Of a stretch of DNA of 64,000 bases, positions 24,957-33,805 are shown piece by piece. The notes below the pieces were generated by a model. It searched no databases, was not told where the DNA came from, and saw only the letters and a list, made by a program, of their open reading frames with translations. The DNA comes from DAOPZC01 sp035353175. GTDB taxonomy: Bacteria > Verrucomicrobiota > Kiritimatiellia > RFP12 > UBA1067. Location of the stretch: contig DAOPZC010000017.1 of the NCBI GenBank assembly GCA_035353175.1, forward strand, positions 7,210-71,209, read 5' to 3'. A program made the position numbers and the translations under genes. Each line of letters opens with the position of its first letter. The first letter of the stretch is position 1.

Positions 24957-26918
24957 ATGGCTTACTGCCGACGGATCTGGGCTGTGCCGGTCGCTCCTGT
25001 CATGTGGAAAATCCTCAAATTCATCGGGTTCCTGTTGAAAGCCGTTTTCTGGCTTTTTCTTGTTGTTTTCGTGGCCGGGCTGGTCGCCCTCTATATCCTC
25101 GAGAACGACATCCCCGCGCCGCTGGTCCAGCGCCTCTCGGCTAAGCTTTCCTCCGACGACCTGCATGTCCGCATCGACCGCGCGACATTCAGCTTGAGAA
25201 GCGGGCTGCGCCTGCACCACATCAAAGCTTTTCCCAAACGTGTCGCCGACACCGCCTTGGTATCGGCCGACGAGATTGCCATCGACATTGCCCTCCAGCC
25301 GCACTTGTCCCTGAACGAGCGCCTCCGCGGCGTGACGGTCAAGAATATCGTCTTCCCGGCGCTGCCGCCGAAGAACCGCGAAAAGCAGGACAAAAAAGAA
25401 CCGGCCGTCCCCCCCATCCCAACCATGCAGCCGTTCACGCTGACGCTTGAGACCCCCGACATCCTCGGCATCAAAGCTGAGCGGCTAACGGCCACCGTCC
25501 ACCTGGCGGAAAAGCGCATCCGCGTCACAGATGTCTCGATCCTGTGGCCGGACAAAGCCTTCACCATGTCGGTGGCGGGAAACGTCACCGTCGATTTCGC
25601 CGCGCGGCGCATCAACGGCTACGCCAAAGGCCAGGCTCTCCCTGAAAACCTGATGCCGCTGTTCACCGCCCTGCATGCCCGCGGTGCCATCCGCCAGATC
25701 AACTGCTTCTCGAAACTGGCGCGACCGGTTGACGCGGGATACACTTTCGACGTGAACATGGACAACAGCGACTTCTCCATGCTGCTGGACATCGATGTCG
25801 GCCCCTGCGCCTACCGCGGCGTGCCCATGGATTTCGCGAAAGGCTCGCTGGGCATTTACGGCACCAACATCTACACCACCGTCGCCGTGGGCCCGATCAC
25901 GGCGAAGAGCACCGCGGGCGCGCCGCTCACAGGGCACCTGGTGTACCGCGAAGAGACCGAGGGACTCGAACTCGACGTCGCCACCACCATGGACACCGTG
26001 CCGCTCGTCACCATCATCAACGTTCTCAACCACGGCGAACTCGACCGCATACGCTGCTTCGCCCCGCCTTCCGTCTCTGTCCGCGGCGACATCGCGCTCT
26101 CGTCTACCGAGAGCACCATCACCAACGATTTGACAGGGAAAATAGCGTTCAGCGAAGGCTCCATCCTGAACTTTCACGCGAAAGACATGACGGGAGACTT
26201 TTTGCTCAAGGGCTACACCGCCCGCTTTGAAAACGTCACGGGCACATCCAGAAGCGGAGGCTCGGTCGCCGGCGACATCACGTTCTCTTTCCCGAACTAC
26301 GCGGCCACAGCCACCGTGTTCACGACGAACATCAAGCTCTCCGACGTCGCGCTCGAGGACATTTCGCGGGCCTTTAATGTCACGAACGCGCGCGCGGGAC
26401 TCGTCTCCGGCCACATCCGCCTCGACGGCCCGACCCACAAGCGTACCATCGCCTATCTTTCCGGCGAGGGACACGTCAAGGTTCGTGACGGGGTCATCAA
26501 CCGGATGAAACTGTTTGCCGGATTCACCGACTATCTCACGCGCACCGTGCCCGGCATCGCCACGCTCGTGAACCAGTCCGCCGGATCCATGGACTTCACA
26601 ATCCGCGACGGAGTCCTCACCACAGAAAATCTGCTGATCGAGGGCGATATCTTCAGCATGAACGGCAAGGGCTCTTATAACCTCGTCACGGACAAGCTCG
26701 ATTTCGTCATCCGCGCCAACATCTTTAAACAGAAGACGCTCGCGGGGAAGATCACCCACTTCGTGACCCTGCCGTTCTCCCGTTTGCTTCTGGAATTCAA
26801 GGTCTTCGGGTCGCTCGAGAACCCCGATTGGTCGTACGCCAGCATCCTCGAAAAAATCACAGACAGCCTGTCCGATTTGGCCGCGCCGCCGGACACCTCC
26901 GCCACCCCCCGACCCTGA
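24957..26918 (+). CDS. AsmA-like (DUF3971/TamB-type) inner-membrane-anchored protein
   Basis: 653 residues from ATG 24957; ATG 25002 (MWKILKFIGFLLK) is an equally good start and neither has a clear Shine-Dalgarno. One membrane helix (about 20-45 from 24957), then a long periplasmic beta-rich region with repeated short strands and a C-terminal conserved part (DGVLTTENLLIEGDIFSMNGKGSYNLVTDKLDFVIRANIF) typical of AsmA_2/TamB-like C-termini, ending in a filament-like groove. Such proteins move or buffer lipids between membranes. It is a second AsmA-superfamily gene besides ydbH. It sits between a glycosyltransferase and miaB. Confidence 0.75.
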   Translation: MAYCRRIWAVPVAPVMWKILKFIGFLLKAVFWLFLVVFVAGLVALYILENDIPAPLVQRLSAKLSSDDLHVRIDRATFSLRSGLRLHHIKAFPKRVADTALVSADEIAIDIALQPHLSLNERLRGVTVKNIVFPALPPKNREKQDKKEPAVPPIPTMQPFTLTLETPDILGIKAERLTATVHLAEKRIRVTDVSILWPDKAFTMSVAGNVTVDFAARRINGYAKGQALPENLMPLFTALHARGAIRQINCFSKLARPVDAGYTFDVNMDNSDFSMLLDIDVGPCAYRGVPMDFAKGSLGIYGTNIYTTVAVGPITAKSTAGAPLTGHLVYREETEGLELDVATTMDTVPLVTIINVLNHGELDRIRCFAPPSVSVRGDIALSSTESTITNDLTGKIAFSEGSILNFHAKDMTGDFLLKGYTARFENVTGTSRSGGSVAGDITFSFPNYAATATVFTTNIKLSDVALEDISRAFNVTNARAGLVSGHIRLDGPTHKRTIAYLSGEGHVKVRDGVINRMKLFAGFTDYLTRTVPGIATLVNQSAGSMDFTIRDGVLTTENLLIEGDIFSMNGKGSYNLVTDKLDFVIRANIFKQKTLAGKITHFVTLPFSRLLLEFKVFGSLENPDWSYASILEKITDSLSDLAAPPDTSATPRP

Positions 26919-26958
26919 CCTCAGTCCGGGCAAACAAACTTCAGGACCCCGCCGACCT

Positions 26959-28305
26959 ATGCGTTTCATCCTTCACACCTACGGTTGCCAAATGAACGTC
27001 CGCGACTCCGAATCGGTTTCCGCCCTGCTGCAAGCCGCCGGGCACACCCCCGCGGGCACGGAAGACGAAGCGGACCTGATCGTGGTCAACTCCTGCAGCG
27101 TGCGCGGCAAAGCCGAAGACAAGGCCCTCGGCAAACTGGGCCTGCTCTGCGCCACCAAGCGCGAGCGTCCCGGGCGCATCGTGGGTCTCATGGGCTGCAT
27201 GGCCCAGCGCCTCGGCTCCGACATTTTCAAGCGCGTCCCAACGCTCGACTTTTCCGTGGGCACACGGCGTTGCGGTGCGATCCCCCGGATGGCGGCGCGT
27301 GTCCTCGCCGGCGAAACCGGAATCTGCGAAATCTCCAGCCCGGACGAGATCCCGGACGCCCCCGACGCCCATTCCGACTTGGGGTTCTCCGCGTTTGTCA
27401 CCGTCCTCCTCGGCTGCAACCGGCGCTGCGCATATTGCATCGTGCCGGATGTGAGGGGTCCCGAATACAGCCGTCCGGCCCGAGAGATCCTTGCCGAAAT
27501 CGCGTCGCTCGCCCTCCACGGCGTCCGCGAAATCACGCTGCTCGGGCAAAGCGTCATGAATTACGGCCGCACCAACACCGTGTGGGACGCTTCGGACGCG
27601 TCCAGCCCCGGCGGCTACACGGAGCCCTTCGCGCGCCTGCTGGAGGCCGTCGCCGCGATTCCCCGCATCAGCCGCATCCGTTTCACCTCGGGGCATCCTT
27701 CGGGCGTTACGGACCAGCTCGTGCGGGCCGTGGCGTCGCTTCCCCAAATCTGCCATCACCTGCACCTGCCCGTGCAGTCCGGCTCGGACCGCATCCTGGG
27801 CCTCATGCGTCGCGGTTACACGCGGGCCGACTATCTCGACGCCGTGCGCCGCCTGCGAACGGCCATGCCGGACTTCGCGCTGACGAGCGACGTCATCGTC
27901 GGGTTCCCCGGCGAGACCGAAGCCGATTTCGAAGAGACCCGCTCGCTCATGAACGCGGCGGATTTCGACAACGCCTTCATTTTCAAGTACTCGCCCCGGC
28001 CGGGCACTCCCGCCGCCGACATGGAGGACGATGTTTCCGAACGCGACAAAATGCGGCGCAACCAGATTCTTCTGGAGGACCAGGACCTGCGCGGCGTGGC
28101 CGCCAACCAGCGTCTCGTCGGAACGCTTCAAGAGGTGCTGATCGAAGGACCCAGCCTTCGCAACGCGTCCCGCTGGGCGGGACGTTCCCCGGGCAACAAG
28201 ATCGTCGTTTTCGATCCGGTCGCAGGCCTACAGCCCGGCACGTTGGCACACGTCCGGATCACCCGGGCCGCGCCGCAAACCCTGTACGGCGACGTGGCCC
28301 CATGA
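26959..28305 (+). CDS. miaB: tRNA-2-methylthio-N6-isopentenyladenosine37 methylthiotransferase MiaB
   Basis: 448 residues. Methylthiolates i6A37 of tRNAs reading UNN codons. N-terminal MTTase domain with cluster ligands Cys in YGCQMNVRDSE, VVNSCSVRGKAE and LMGCMAQR (auxiliary 4Fe-4S). Radical SAM core GCNRRCAYCIVPDVRGPEYSR (CX3CX2C) at about 154-161, then LPVQSGSDRILGLMRRGYT and DVIVGFPGETEADFEET. A C-terminal TRAM domain (about 375-445) begins near LQEVLIEGPS. The stop overlaps the next gene start by ATGA. Confidence 0.95.
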   Translation: MRFILHTYGCQMNVRDSESVSALLQAAGHTPAGTEDEADLIVVNSCSVRGKAEDKALGKLGLLCATKRERPGRIVGLMGCMAQRLGSDIFKRVPTLDFSVGTRRCGAIPRMAARVLAGETGICEISSPDEIPDAPDAHSDLGFSAFVTVLLGCNRRCAYCIVPDVRGPEYSRPAREILAEIASLALHGVREITLLGQSVMNYGRTNTVWDASDASSPGGYTEPFARLLEAVAAIPRISRIRFTSGHPSGVTDQLVRAVASLPQICHHLHLPVQSGSDRILGLMRRGYTRADYLDAVRRLRTAMPDFALTSDVIVGFPGETEADFEETRSLMNAADFDNAFIFKYSPRPGTPAADMEDDVSERDKMRRNQILLEDQDLRGVAANQRLVGTLQEVLIEGPSLRNASRWAGRSPGNKIVVFDPVAGLQPGTLAHVRITRAAPQTLYGDVAP

Positions 28306-29528
28306 CGTCCGGCGACACACTCACCGCCGCCGTCGAAACACTGGCTTACGGCGGCGACGGCATTGCGAGAACCGACGGCCGGGTGATCTTCATCCCGGAA
28401 ACCGTCCCCGGCGAGAGGGTCCGCGTCCGCATCAGGCAGCTCAAGAAAAACTTCGCGCGCGCCGAAATCCTCGAAATCCTCGATCCGTCTCCCCGGCGCA
28501 TCGCCCCCTGTTGCCGCGTGGCCGATCCGACGACCGGCGCACAGGTCCGCGTTCCCGGCTGCGTCTACGACCACCTCGATTATGCGGCGGAGGTCGACGC
28601 CAAGCAGCGCCAGCTCGAAGGATTCATCCGGCGCCTGCCCGACTGCGGCGGCGTGCCTTTCGAGAACCCTTTCGCCTCGCCCGCGCCGCTGCACTACCGC
28701 AACAAGATCGTCTTGCACGTGCAGCGCGAGCAAGGCCGCATGCGCCTCGGCTACCGCCAGGAGCCCTCGCACCGCGTGTTGGATGTGCCGGCATGCCCCT
28801 TGGCCTGCGACGAGATCAACGAGGCGCTGTCAGCCCTGCGCGCTGCGGCCCACGCGTGGAAGGACGGCACCCGCGTCACGCTTCGCCACACGGTCTGCGA
28901 CGGCACAGTCTGGTGGCCGGACGGCGAGAATGCTCCGGCGCCGTACGCCGGGCTTCTCACCGAAGCGTCCCCCGTCGGTGACTTGCGCGTCCCGCGCGAC
29001 GGATTCTACCAGGTCAATCCCGCCGTCGGGAACGCCTTGGTGCGGACGGTCGCGACATGGTTCGCCGAAAACCGCCACGTTCCCGAGCTGTTCGACCTCT
29101 ACTGCGGGGTGGGCATCTTCGGCTTCGCCTGCATGAAAGCCGGCGGCGAGCATCTGTCCGGCATCGAGTCGGGGATGGGGGCCGTCGCGGCCGCGCGGCA
29201 GAATGCACAGGCGCTCGGCCTCCCCGCGGAATTCCAGTGCCGCGTGCTGGGACAGGAGGCCGCGGACCTGCGCGCCTTCATCCGGGCCCCGGCCCGCACC
29301 ACCACCATCGTGGATCCGCCGCGCGACGGGCTCGCGCCCGATGTCGCGCGGGCGCTGGCCGTCAGCGGCACGCCGCGCATGTTCTACGTCTCGTGCGACC
29401 CGGCCACGCTGGCCCGCGACTTGGCGGTGCTGCTGCGGAGCGGCTACCGCGTCCGCCGCGTCCAGCTCTTCGACATGTTTCCCCGCACCGCCCACTTCGA
29501 GTCCCTCGTTGAACTGCGCCTCGGCTGA
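28302..29528 (+). CDS. rlmD: RNA m5U methyltransferase, TrmA/RlmD family
   Basis: 408 residues. N-terminal TRAM domain (TLTAAVETLAYGGDGIARTDGRVIFIPETVPGERV), Cys-rich stretch CCRVADPTTGAQVRVPGC (partial match to the RlmD cluster ligands), methyltransferase domain with FDLYCGVGIFGFAC, IVDPPRDGL, FYVSCDPATLARD (catalytic Cys in SCDP) and FDMFPRTAHFESLVEL. It methylates uracil C5 in tRNA or 23S rRNA (U1939 for RlmD); the family cannot be fully resolved from sequence. ATG 28302 overlaps the miaB stop, coupling two RNA-modification genes. Confidence 0.88.
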   Translation: MTSGDTLTAAVETLAYGGDGIARTDGRVIFIPETVPGERVRVRIRQLKKNFARAEILEILDPSPRRIAPCCRVADPTTGAQVRVPGCVYDHLDYAAEVDAKQRQLEGFIRRLPDCGGVPFENPFASPAPLHYRNKIVLHVQREQGRMRLGYRQEPSHRVLDVPACPLACDEINEALSALRAAAHAWKDGTRVTLRHTVCDGTVWWPDGENAPAPYAGLLTEASPVGDLRVPRDGFYQVNPAVGNALVRTVATWFAENRHVPELFDLYCGVGIFGFACMKAGGEHLSGIESGMGAVAAARQNAQALGLPAEFQCRVLGQEAADLRAFIRAPARTTTIVDPPRDGLAPDVARALAVSGTPRMFYVSCDPATLARDLAVLLRSGYRVRRVQLFDMFPRTAHFESLVELRLG

Positions 29529-29775
29529 TTCGTCGAAACGTGTTTAAAATGTTTTAATTTTTGTTCTTGCGGATAAGAACAGTTTTCTTCTAACATCATA
29601 TTAAATCCGTTTTTGGTTTTACGGGATGCGTCCATAACCCTGTTGCTTAAACGGCTAAGGCGGTTGGCGTGTCTGGGCATGCGTTATGCCCGCGGCGACG
29701 GTTTGGGCCATGGAAATCGTCTCCGTCGGATCAGTAACAACATGGCAAGACATCGAACAGACAAGGAATGCAGGC
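29529..29775 (+). promoter_or_regulatory. AT-rich 5' region of the RRM gene
   Basis: 247 nt. The first 80 nt are markedly AT-rich for this genome (TTTAAAATGTTTTAATTTT) and include a perfect hairpin GTTCTT-GCGGAT-AAGAAC (29563-29580). TTGCGG (29567-29572) and, 18 nt on, TAACAT (29591-29596) could be a -35/-10 pair. The GC-rich second half would be a long 5' leader of about 170 nt. Whether it is thermosensing, as in cold-shock leaders, is inference. Confidence 0.4.
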
Positions 29776-30102
29776 ATGGACATCTATGTTGGCAACCTTC
29801 CGTATTCAACGACAGATGATGACCTGAAAGGTCTCTTTGCGACTCATGGTGAGGTTGCTTCGGCCCGTGTCGTCATCGACCGCATGACCGGCCGCTCCAA
29901 AGGCTTCGGCTTCGTCGAGATGGCCGACCGCACCCAAGCGCAACAGGCGATCGACGCGCTGAACGGCTATGAACTCGAAGGACGCAAGCTGCGCATCAAC
30001 GAGTCCCAGCCGAAGCCGCGCGAAGACCGGGGGCCCCGCGGCGGTGGCGGTGGCGGCGGGTTCCGTGACCGTCGCGAACGTGGCGGCGGTGACCGCTGGT
30101 AA
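29776..30102 (+). CDS. RRM-domain glycine-rich RNA-binding protein
   Basis: 108 residues. One RNA-recognition motif: RNP2 IYVGNLPY at residues 3-10 and RNP1 KGFGFVEM at about 44-51, followed by a C-terminal tail rich in Arg and Gly (GGGGGGGFRDRRERGGGDRW). This is the Rbp type common in cyanobacteria and PVC bacteria, often cold-induced, acting as an RNA chaperone. AAGGAA is 8 nt upstream of ATG 29776; a longer in-frame start at 29686 is rejected because the RNP2 strand starts right at this methionine. It is monocistronic, with a terminator 28 nt after the stop. Confidence 0.92.
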   Translation: MDIYVGNLPYSTTDDDLKGLFATHGEVASARVVIDRMTGRSKGFGFVEMADRTQAQQAIDALNGYELEGRKLRINESQPKPREDRGPRGGGGGGGFRDRRERGGGDRW

Positions 30103-30130
30103 GCTGACTATCGACACGAAATCAATATGT

Positions 30131-30162
30131 GGCGGCACCCTTCGCGGGGTGCCGCCTTTTTT
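30131..30162 (+). terminator. Rho-independent terminator of RRM gene
   Basis: Perfect 10-bp stem GGCGGCACCC (30131-30140) / GGGTGCCGCC (30147-30156) with a 6-nt loop and then six T. It lies between convergent genes. Confidence 0.93.
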
Positions 30163-30167
30163 CCGGG

Positions 30168-31025
30168 CTATTCCAGCTTGAACTCCACCGTCAGAGACTC
30201 GTATTGTTTCAGGAACGCCAGCGACAAACCGCGGATTGGTGCCGCATTCGCCGCAGCCTTTAAAACGGTCTGGTCGAAGAACGCGCTGCCAGAGGACTGT
30301 CTGATGCGGTAGCTCACAATGCGGCCGGAGCTGTCCAGCCGGATATCCAGCAACGCCGGACGCGGTCCCGCGTCCCCCGCTCCGGGTTGTTCCCACGCCT
30401 CGTACATGGCCCGCTTGACGAGAAACACGCAGCGCGAAATCTCGTCTGCAGGAATCTCGTTGCGTACGCCGGGACGCGCGCCGTCGCGCAGCGCTTTCTC
30501 GATCTCCGCGCGCGACAGCTTTTTGTCCGTCAGCGGTTTGACGCTCGCGGGCTTGGACGGGTCGTACGGCTTATAGAGCTCCTCGAACTTCGGCTGCTGC
30601 GGCTTCTTGGGCGCCTCGACGCGCTTGCCCTTTTTGAATTCGGGCTTCTTCGCCGGCTCGGTTTTTTTCACTGGGTCAGGCTTTTTCACCGGCTCGGGCG
30701 GCTTCTTCTTTTCCGGTTCTTTTTTCTTCTCGACCACCACCGCATCCTTCGGCGGATCGGGCAGCGGCACCGGCTTCAGCGGCGCGGGCTCGGGTTCAGG
30801 CTCCGGGTCCGGAGGCTTAACCTGCTCGGCCTTCACGGTGTCCGGAGGGACGTTCGGCTCTACCAGATTCTCCTCCAGCACCACCGTGAAATCCAAAGGG
30901 ATGGCCACCTCCTTCGGCCGGAAGCTCGGCAGCAGCGGCACGACAACGGCCAGAAACAGCAGCACGCCGTGCAGCGCCATCGACCACTTCAGCGAATAAG
31001 AATTGACCGGCCCCGTATTCAACAT
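30168..31025 (-). CDS. TonB/TolA-like energy-transducing protein
   Basis: 285 residues from ATG 31025 (GGGAGACGG upstream). One N-terminal helix (about 13-35, MALHGVLLFLAVVVPLL), a long Pro/Lys/Glu-rich periplasmic spacer (about 60-150, repeated PKKP/EPEP), and a C-terminal globular domain (about 190-285; RPALLDIRLDSSGRIVSYRIRQSSG) of the TonB_C/TolA type. It transmits proton-motive-force energy from ExbB/ExbD to the outer membrane. Downstream of exbB and exbD in one operon. The divergent ybgC makes a TolA role as likely as TonB. Confidence 0.85.
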   Translation of the reverse strand: MLNTGPVNSYSLKWSMALHGVLLFLAVVVPLLPSFRPKEVAIPLDFTVVLEENLVEPNVPPDTVKAEQVKPPDPEPEPEPAPLKPVPLPDPPKDAVVVEKKKEPEKKKPPEPVKKPDPVKKTEPAKKPEFKKGKRVEAPKKPQQPKFEELYKPYDPSKPASVKPLTDKKLSRAEIEKALRDGARPGVRNEIPADEISRCVFLVKRAMYEAWEQPGAGDAGPRPALLDIRLDSSGRIVSYRIRQSSGSAFFDQTVLKAAANAAPIRGLSLAFLKQYESLTVEFKLE

Positions 31026-31083
31026 CCGTCTCCCGTGCACGGGCCGGCGCGATGCCAGCCCGTGCGGGCGAAAAGCAATCGCC

Positions 31084-31494
31084 CTACTCCGACAACGTCA
31101 CCAGCGCCATGCGCGTAATCTTCACCTTGTACAGGATCTTCATGATCTGGACCACCTTGCCGTACTCCAGCCGCTCATCGCCCCGCACCAAGACCGCCAC
31201 CTCGGGGTCCTCCGCCGCCATGTTGCCCAGCGTGCGCTCGAGGTCCTCCAACGAGATCACCCGGTTGTTCAGGTAGGACTTGCCCTCGGCATCGAGCGTC
31301 ACCACGTTGGACTTCTTCGTCGGCAGCGCGTCCGCCTTGCCCTGCGGCAATCGGACCGAGATGCCCTGCTCCAGAGCAGGCATCGTGATAATGAAGGTGA
31401 TCAGCAGCAGAAACGTCAGGTCGATCAGCGACGTCATGTCGATGTTGTTGATGACCTTCGACGGTTTCTTGCGCCCGAGACGCCGCAGAGCCAT
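31084..31494 (-). CDS. exbD: ExbD/TolR family protein
   Basis: 136 residues. One membrane helix at about 22-42 with the proton-path Asp in DMTSLIDLTFLLLITF, and a periplasmic domain with VTLDAEGKSYLNNRVISLEDLERTL ending in KVKITRMALVT. It partners with the ExbB homologue to use the proton gradient. Its ATG overlaps the last base of the exbB stop (TAATG). Confidence 0.93.
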   Translation of the reverse strand: MALRRLGRKKPSKVINNIDMTSLIDLTFLLLITFIITMPALEQGISVRLPQGKADALPTKKSNVVTLDAEGKSYLNNRVISLEDLERTLGNMAAEDPEVAVLVRGDERLEYGKVVQIMKILYKVKITRMALVTLSE

Positions 31495-32240
31495 TAGTCG
31501 TTCCCCCCTTGGAACTCGCAGGCGATCCGGCCCATCAGCTCGTCGGCAAACCCGTCCATGTCGGTCGTCAGCTGCCTCACCTTCGAGGCCAAGTTGTTGT
31601 AGCAGATCGCGCTCGGGATGGCCACCAGCAGGCCCACCACGGTGGTGACCAGCGCCGACGAGATGGCCGGCGCGATGACGGACAGCAGCACCGTCCCTTT
31701 GGAGCCCATATCCGCGAACGCGTCCAACACGCCCCAGACCGTGCCGAGAAGCCCGAGCATGGGCGAGGCCGTCACGATCGTCGCGAGCAACCCCATCCCG
31801 TGCTCCACGCGGATTTCCTCCTCCTGCACCGTGTGTTCGCAGGTGCTCCGCACCAGCTCAATCTCCCGCACCGAAAGCGCGGCGTCCTGCGCATCGCTCT
31901 GGCGCCCGATCACCGACCTCCGCATATCGGGGTCGAGCAGTTTAACCATGCGTTCACACGTCCTGTCGTAGATCAGCTCGAGCGACGTCATCACGCCCTT
32001 TTTACGCAACAGGTAATAGTCCAGCACGTCACGGCCGGCCAAGAACTCGCGCAGGAACCGTTTGCTGTTGCGGGCGATACTGCCGAGCTCCTTGTTTTTT
32101 CCGATGATGATGGCGGCCGCCACGATCGAGCTGGCAAGCTGCACCAGCACAATCCCCTTGCCCATGAGGTTTGATTCCATGAACCCGCCGACCAACGACG
32201 CCAGCGGCAATCCCGCCGGCAAGAAAATTGTTCCGAACAT
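31494..32240 (-). CDS. exbB: ExbB/TolQ (MotA) family proton channel
   Basis: 248 residues. The start at ATG 32240 has GGAGG 8 nt upstream; the frame continues upstream to 32459 but only in sequence antisense to ybgC. Three membrane helices: about 7-40, 130-150 (GLLATIVTASPMLGLLGTVWGVLDAF, the conserved proton-channel segment) and 178-200 (ISSALVTTVVGLLVAIPSAICYN). It forms a pentameric proton channel with ExbD. First gene of the exbB-exbD-tonB operon, divergent from ybgC. Confidence 0.92.
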   Translation of the reverse strand: MFGTIFLPAGLPLASLVGGFMESNLMGKGIVLVQLASSIVAAAIIIGKNKELGSIARNSKRFLREFLAGRDVLDYYLLRKKGVMTSLELIYDRTCERMVKLLDPDMRRSVIGRQSDAQDAALSVREIELVRSTCEHTVQEEEIRVEHGMGLLATIVTASPMLGLLGTVWGVLDAFADMGSKGTVLLSVIAPAISSALVTTVVGLLVAIPSAICYNNLASKVRQLTTDMDGFADELMGRIACEFQGGND

Positions 32241-32393
32241 GCGTACCGCCTCCTCAGAATGGGCTAGAAAAAGTTGGCGATTAGAATGCGCCACACCGGC
32301 ACGGATGTCAATCCCATGTTGCGCGAAAAGAACCGCTTGCCAACCGCCAGCGACACCACTAAACTGGCGGCCAATTGAGTGAAGGAGTGTGAG

Positions 32394-32822
32394 ATGCCTG
32401 CCCCCAAACGCGCCACGATTGCCTACCGTGTGCCCTACGCCGACACCGACCAGATGCACGTGGTCTATTATGCCAACTACCTGACCTTTTTCGAGCGGGC
32501 CCGCAACGAACTAATGCGCGCCTGTGGCTACACCTACCGGGCGCTGGAGACCGGCGGTTTCGCGCTTCCCGTTTTGGAGGCGCATGTGGATTACCACGCG
32601 CCCGCCACGTACGACGACCTCCTGGAAATCACCGCCTGGTGCGACGAGTTCAAGGGCGTCCGCCTGAAGATCTGCTGCGAGGTCCGCCGCGACGGCAAGC
32701 TGCTCGCCGAGGGCTACACGGTCCACGCCCACGTCAACATCAAAACCCTTCGCCCCACCCGGCCCACTCCGGCGATGTTGGCCGCGCTCGGTTTTGTTAA
32801 CGCCCCGGGGCAGAGCGCATGA
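32394..32822 (+). CDS. ybgC: YbgC-type acyl-CoA thioesterase
   Basis: 142 residues from ATG 32394, with AAGGAG 7 nt upstream. Hotdog fold: YADTDQMHVVYYANYLTFFERARNELMR carries the catalytic Asp (YADTDQM) of the 4-hydroxybenzoyl-CoA thioesterase/YbgC family. In proteobacteria ybgC leads the Tol-Pal operon; here it is divergent from tolQR-like exbB-exbD and tonB/tolA genes, consistent with an ancestral linkage. The stop overlaps the trmB start by ATGA. Confidence 0.9.
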   Translation: MPAPKRATIAYRVPYADTDQMHVVYYANYLTFFERARNELMRACGYTYRALETGGFALPVLEAHVDYHAPATYDDLLEITAWCDEFKGVRLKICCEVRRDGKLLAEGYTVHAHVNIKTLRPTRPTPAMLAALGFVNAPGQSA

Positions 32823-33553
32823 TGACAGCCCTACCCCGCCAGACCGCGCTCCAGCCGCCGCCCTCGCGCGTCATCCCCGTTGCCGACCCCACGGTGCCCT
32901 TGCCGATCGACACGCTGTTCGATCCGGCCCGGCCGCTGGAAATCGAGATCGGCTGCGGCAAAGGCCGCTTTCTGACCACCCGCGCGTCCACGTTTCGCGA
33001 GGTGCAGTATCTGGGCATCGAGCGCATGCTGTCGCGCGTGAGAAAGCTCGACAAAAAAGCCTGCCGGCTGAAGCTCGACAACCTCCGCGTCCTGCGGCTG
33101 GAGGCCTTTTACACGTTCTACTATCTGCTGCCGCCGCACCGCGTGCGCACCGTCTACGTCTTTTTTCCGGACCCTTGGCCCAAGCGCCGGCACCACAACC
33201 GGAGGCTTTTTTCGCCGCTTTTCCTTGACGCGCTATGGACGCGGCTGGAGATCGGCGGCACGGTCCAAGTCGCCACAGACCACCTCGACTATTTCGCGGA
33301 AATCCGAGGCCGGATCGCCGCGGACCCGCGTTTCAAAGAGATCCCTGCCATGGAACGGACAGAGGACGAGCGGACCGAGTTCGAGCACCTGTTCCGTGGC
33401 CAAGGGTTGCCGATCGGCCAGTGCGCGTTTCAGACCCTGACGGCCAAGGAGAAGCCCCTGTCCCCGCTGGAGGTCGATCCGGAAATGGAGCCCCGCTCCG
33501 ACAAGGAGGCCAAGGAATTTTTCGCATCAGACGAGGAAAACGAAAACGGTTGA
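32819..33553 (+). CDS. trmB: tRNA (guanine-N7-)-methyltransferase TrmB
   Basis: 244 residues. Forms m7G46 in tRNA. SAM motif LEIEIGCGKGRFL at about 41-53, the conserved FFPDPWPKRRHHNRRLF (substrate and catalytic Asp region) at about 115-131, and C-terminal VATDHLDYFAEI. The N-terminus is about 30 residues longer than usual. A second ATG follows immediately (ATGATG); the first overlaps the ybgC stop. Confidence 0.95.
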   Translation: MMTALPRQTALQPPPSRVIPVADPTVPLPIDTLFDPARPLEIEIGCGKGRFLTTRASTFREVQYLGIERMLSRVRKLDKKACRLKLDNLRVLRLEAFYTFYYLLPPHRVRTVYVFFPDPWPKRRHHNRRLFSPLFLDALWTRLEIGGTVQVATDHLDYFAEIRGRIAADPRFKEIPAMERTEDERTEFEHLFRGQGLPIGQCAFQTLTAKEKPLSPLEVDPEMEPRSDKEAKEFFASDEENENG

Positions 33554-33599
33554 CCCGAGCGCGAAAAGCGGGTTTACTGATAAGTGAAAGGAACGACTT

Positions 33600-33761
33600 A
33601 TGCAGAAATACGTGTGCAATGTATGCGGGTACATTTACGACCCTGAGATCGGCGATCCGGCCAGCGGCGTTGCCGCAGGCACGCCTTTCGAGGCGCTGCC
33701 TGAAGATTGGTGCTGTCCCGAGTGCGGCGTCGGCAAAGACCAGTTCTCAGCCGTGTCCTGA
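33600..33761 (+). CDS. Rubredoxin
   Basis: 53 residues, the normal length for rubredoxin. Two CXXC pairs ligate a single Fe: YVCNVCGYIYDPEIGD (Cys6, Cys9) and CCPECGVGKDQF (Cys39, Cys42). Typical PEDWxCPECG spacing. AAAGGAA precedes ATG 33600. One-electron carrier for anaerobic oxygen or peroxide detoxification or other redox enzymes. It follows trmB by 46 nt and has a strong terminator after it. The gene is small and easily overlooked. Confidence 0.95.
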   Translation: MQKYVCNVCGYIYDPEIGDPASGVAAGTPFEALPEDWCCPECGVGKDQFSAVS

Positions 33762-33805
33762 GAGATGGAGCCCTGCCCGGCACATCCGGCAGGGGCATCC
33801 CGAAC

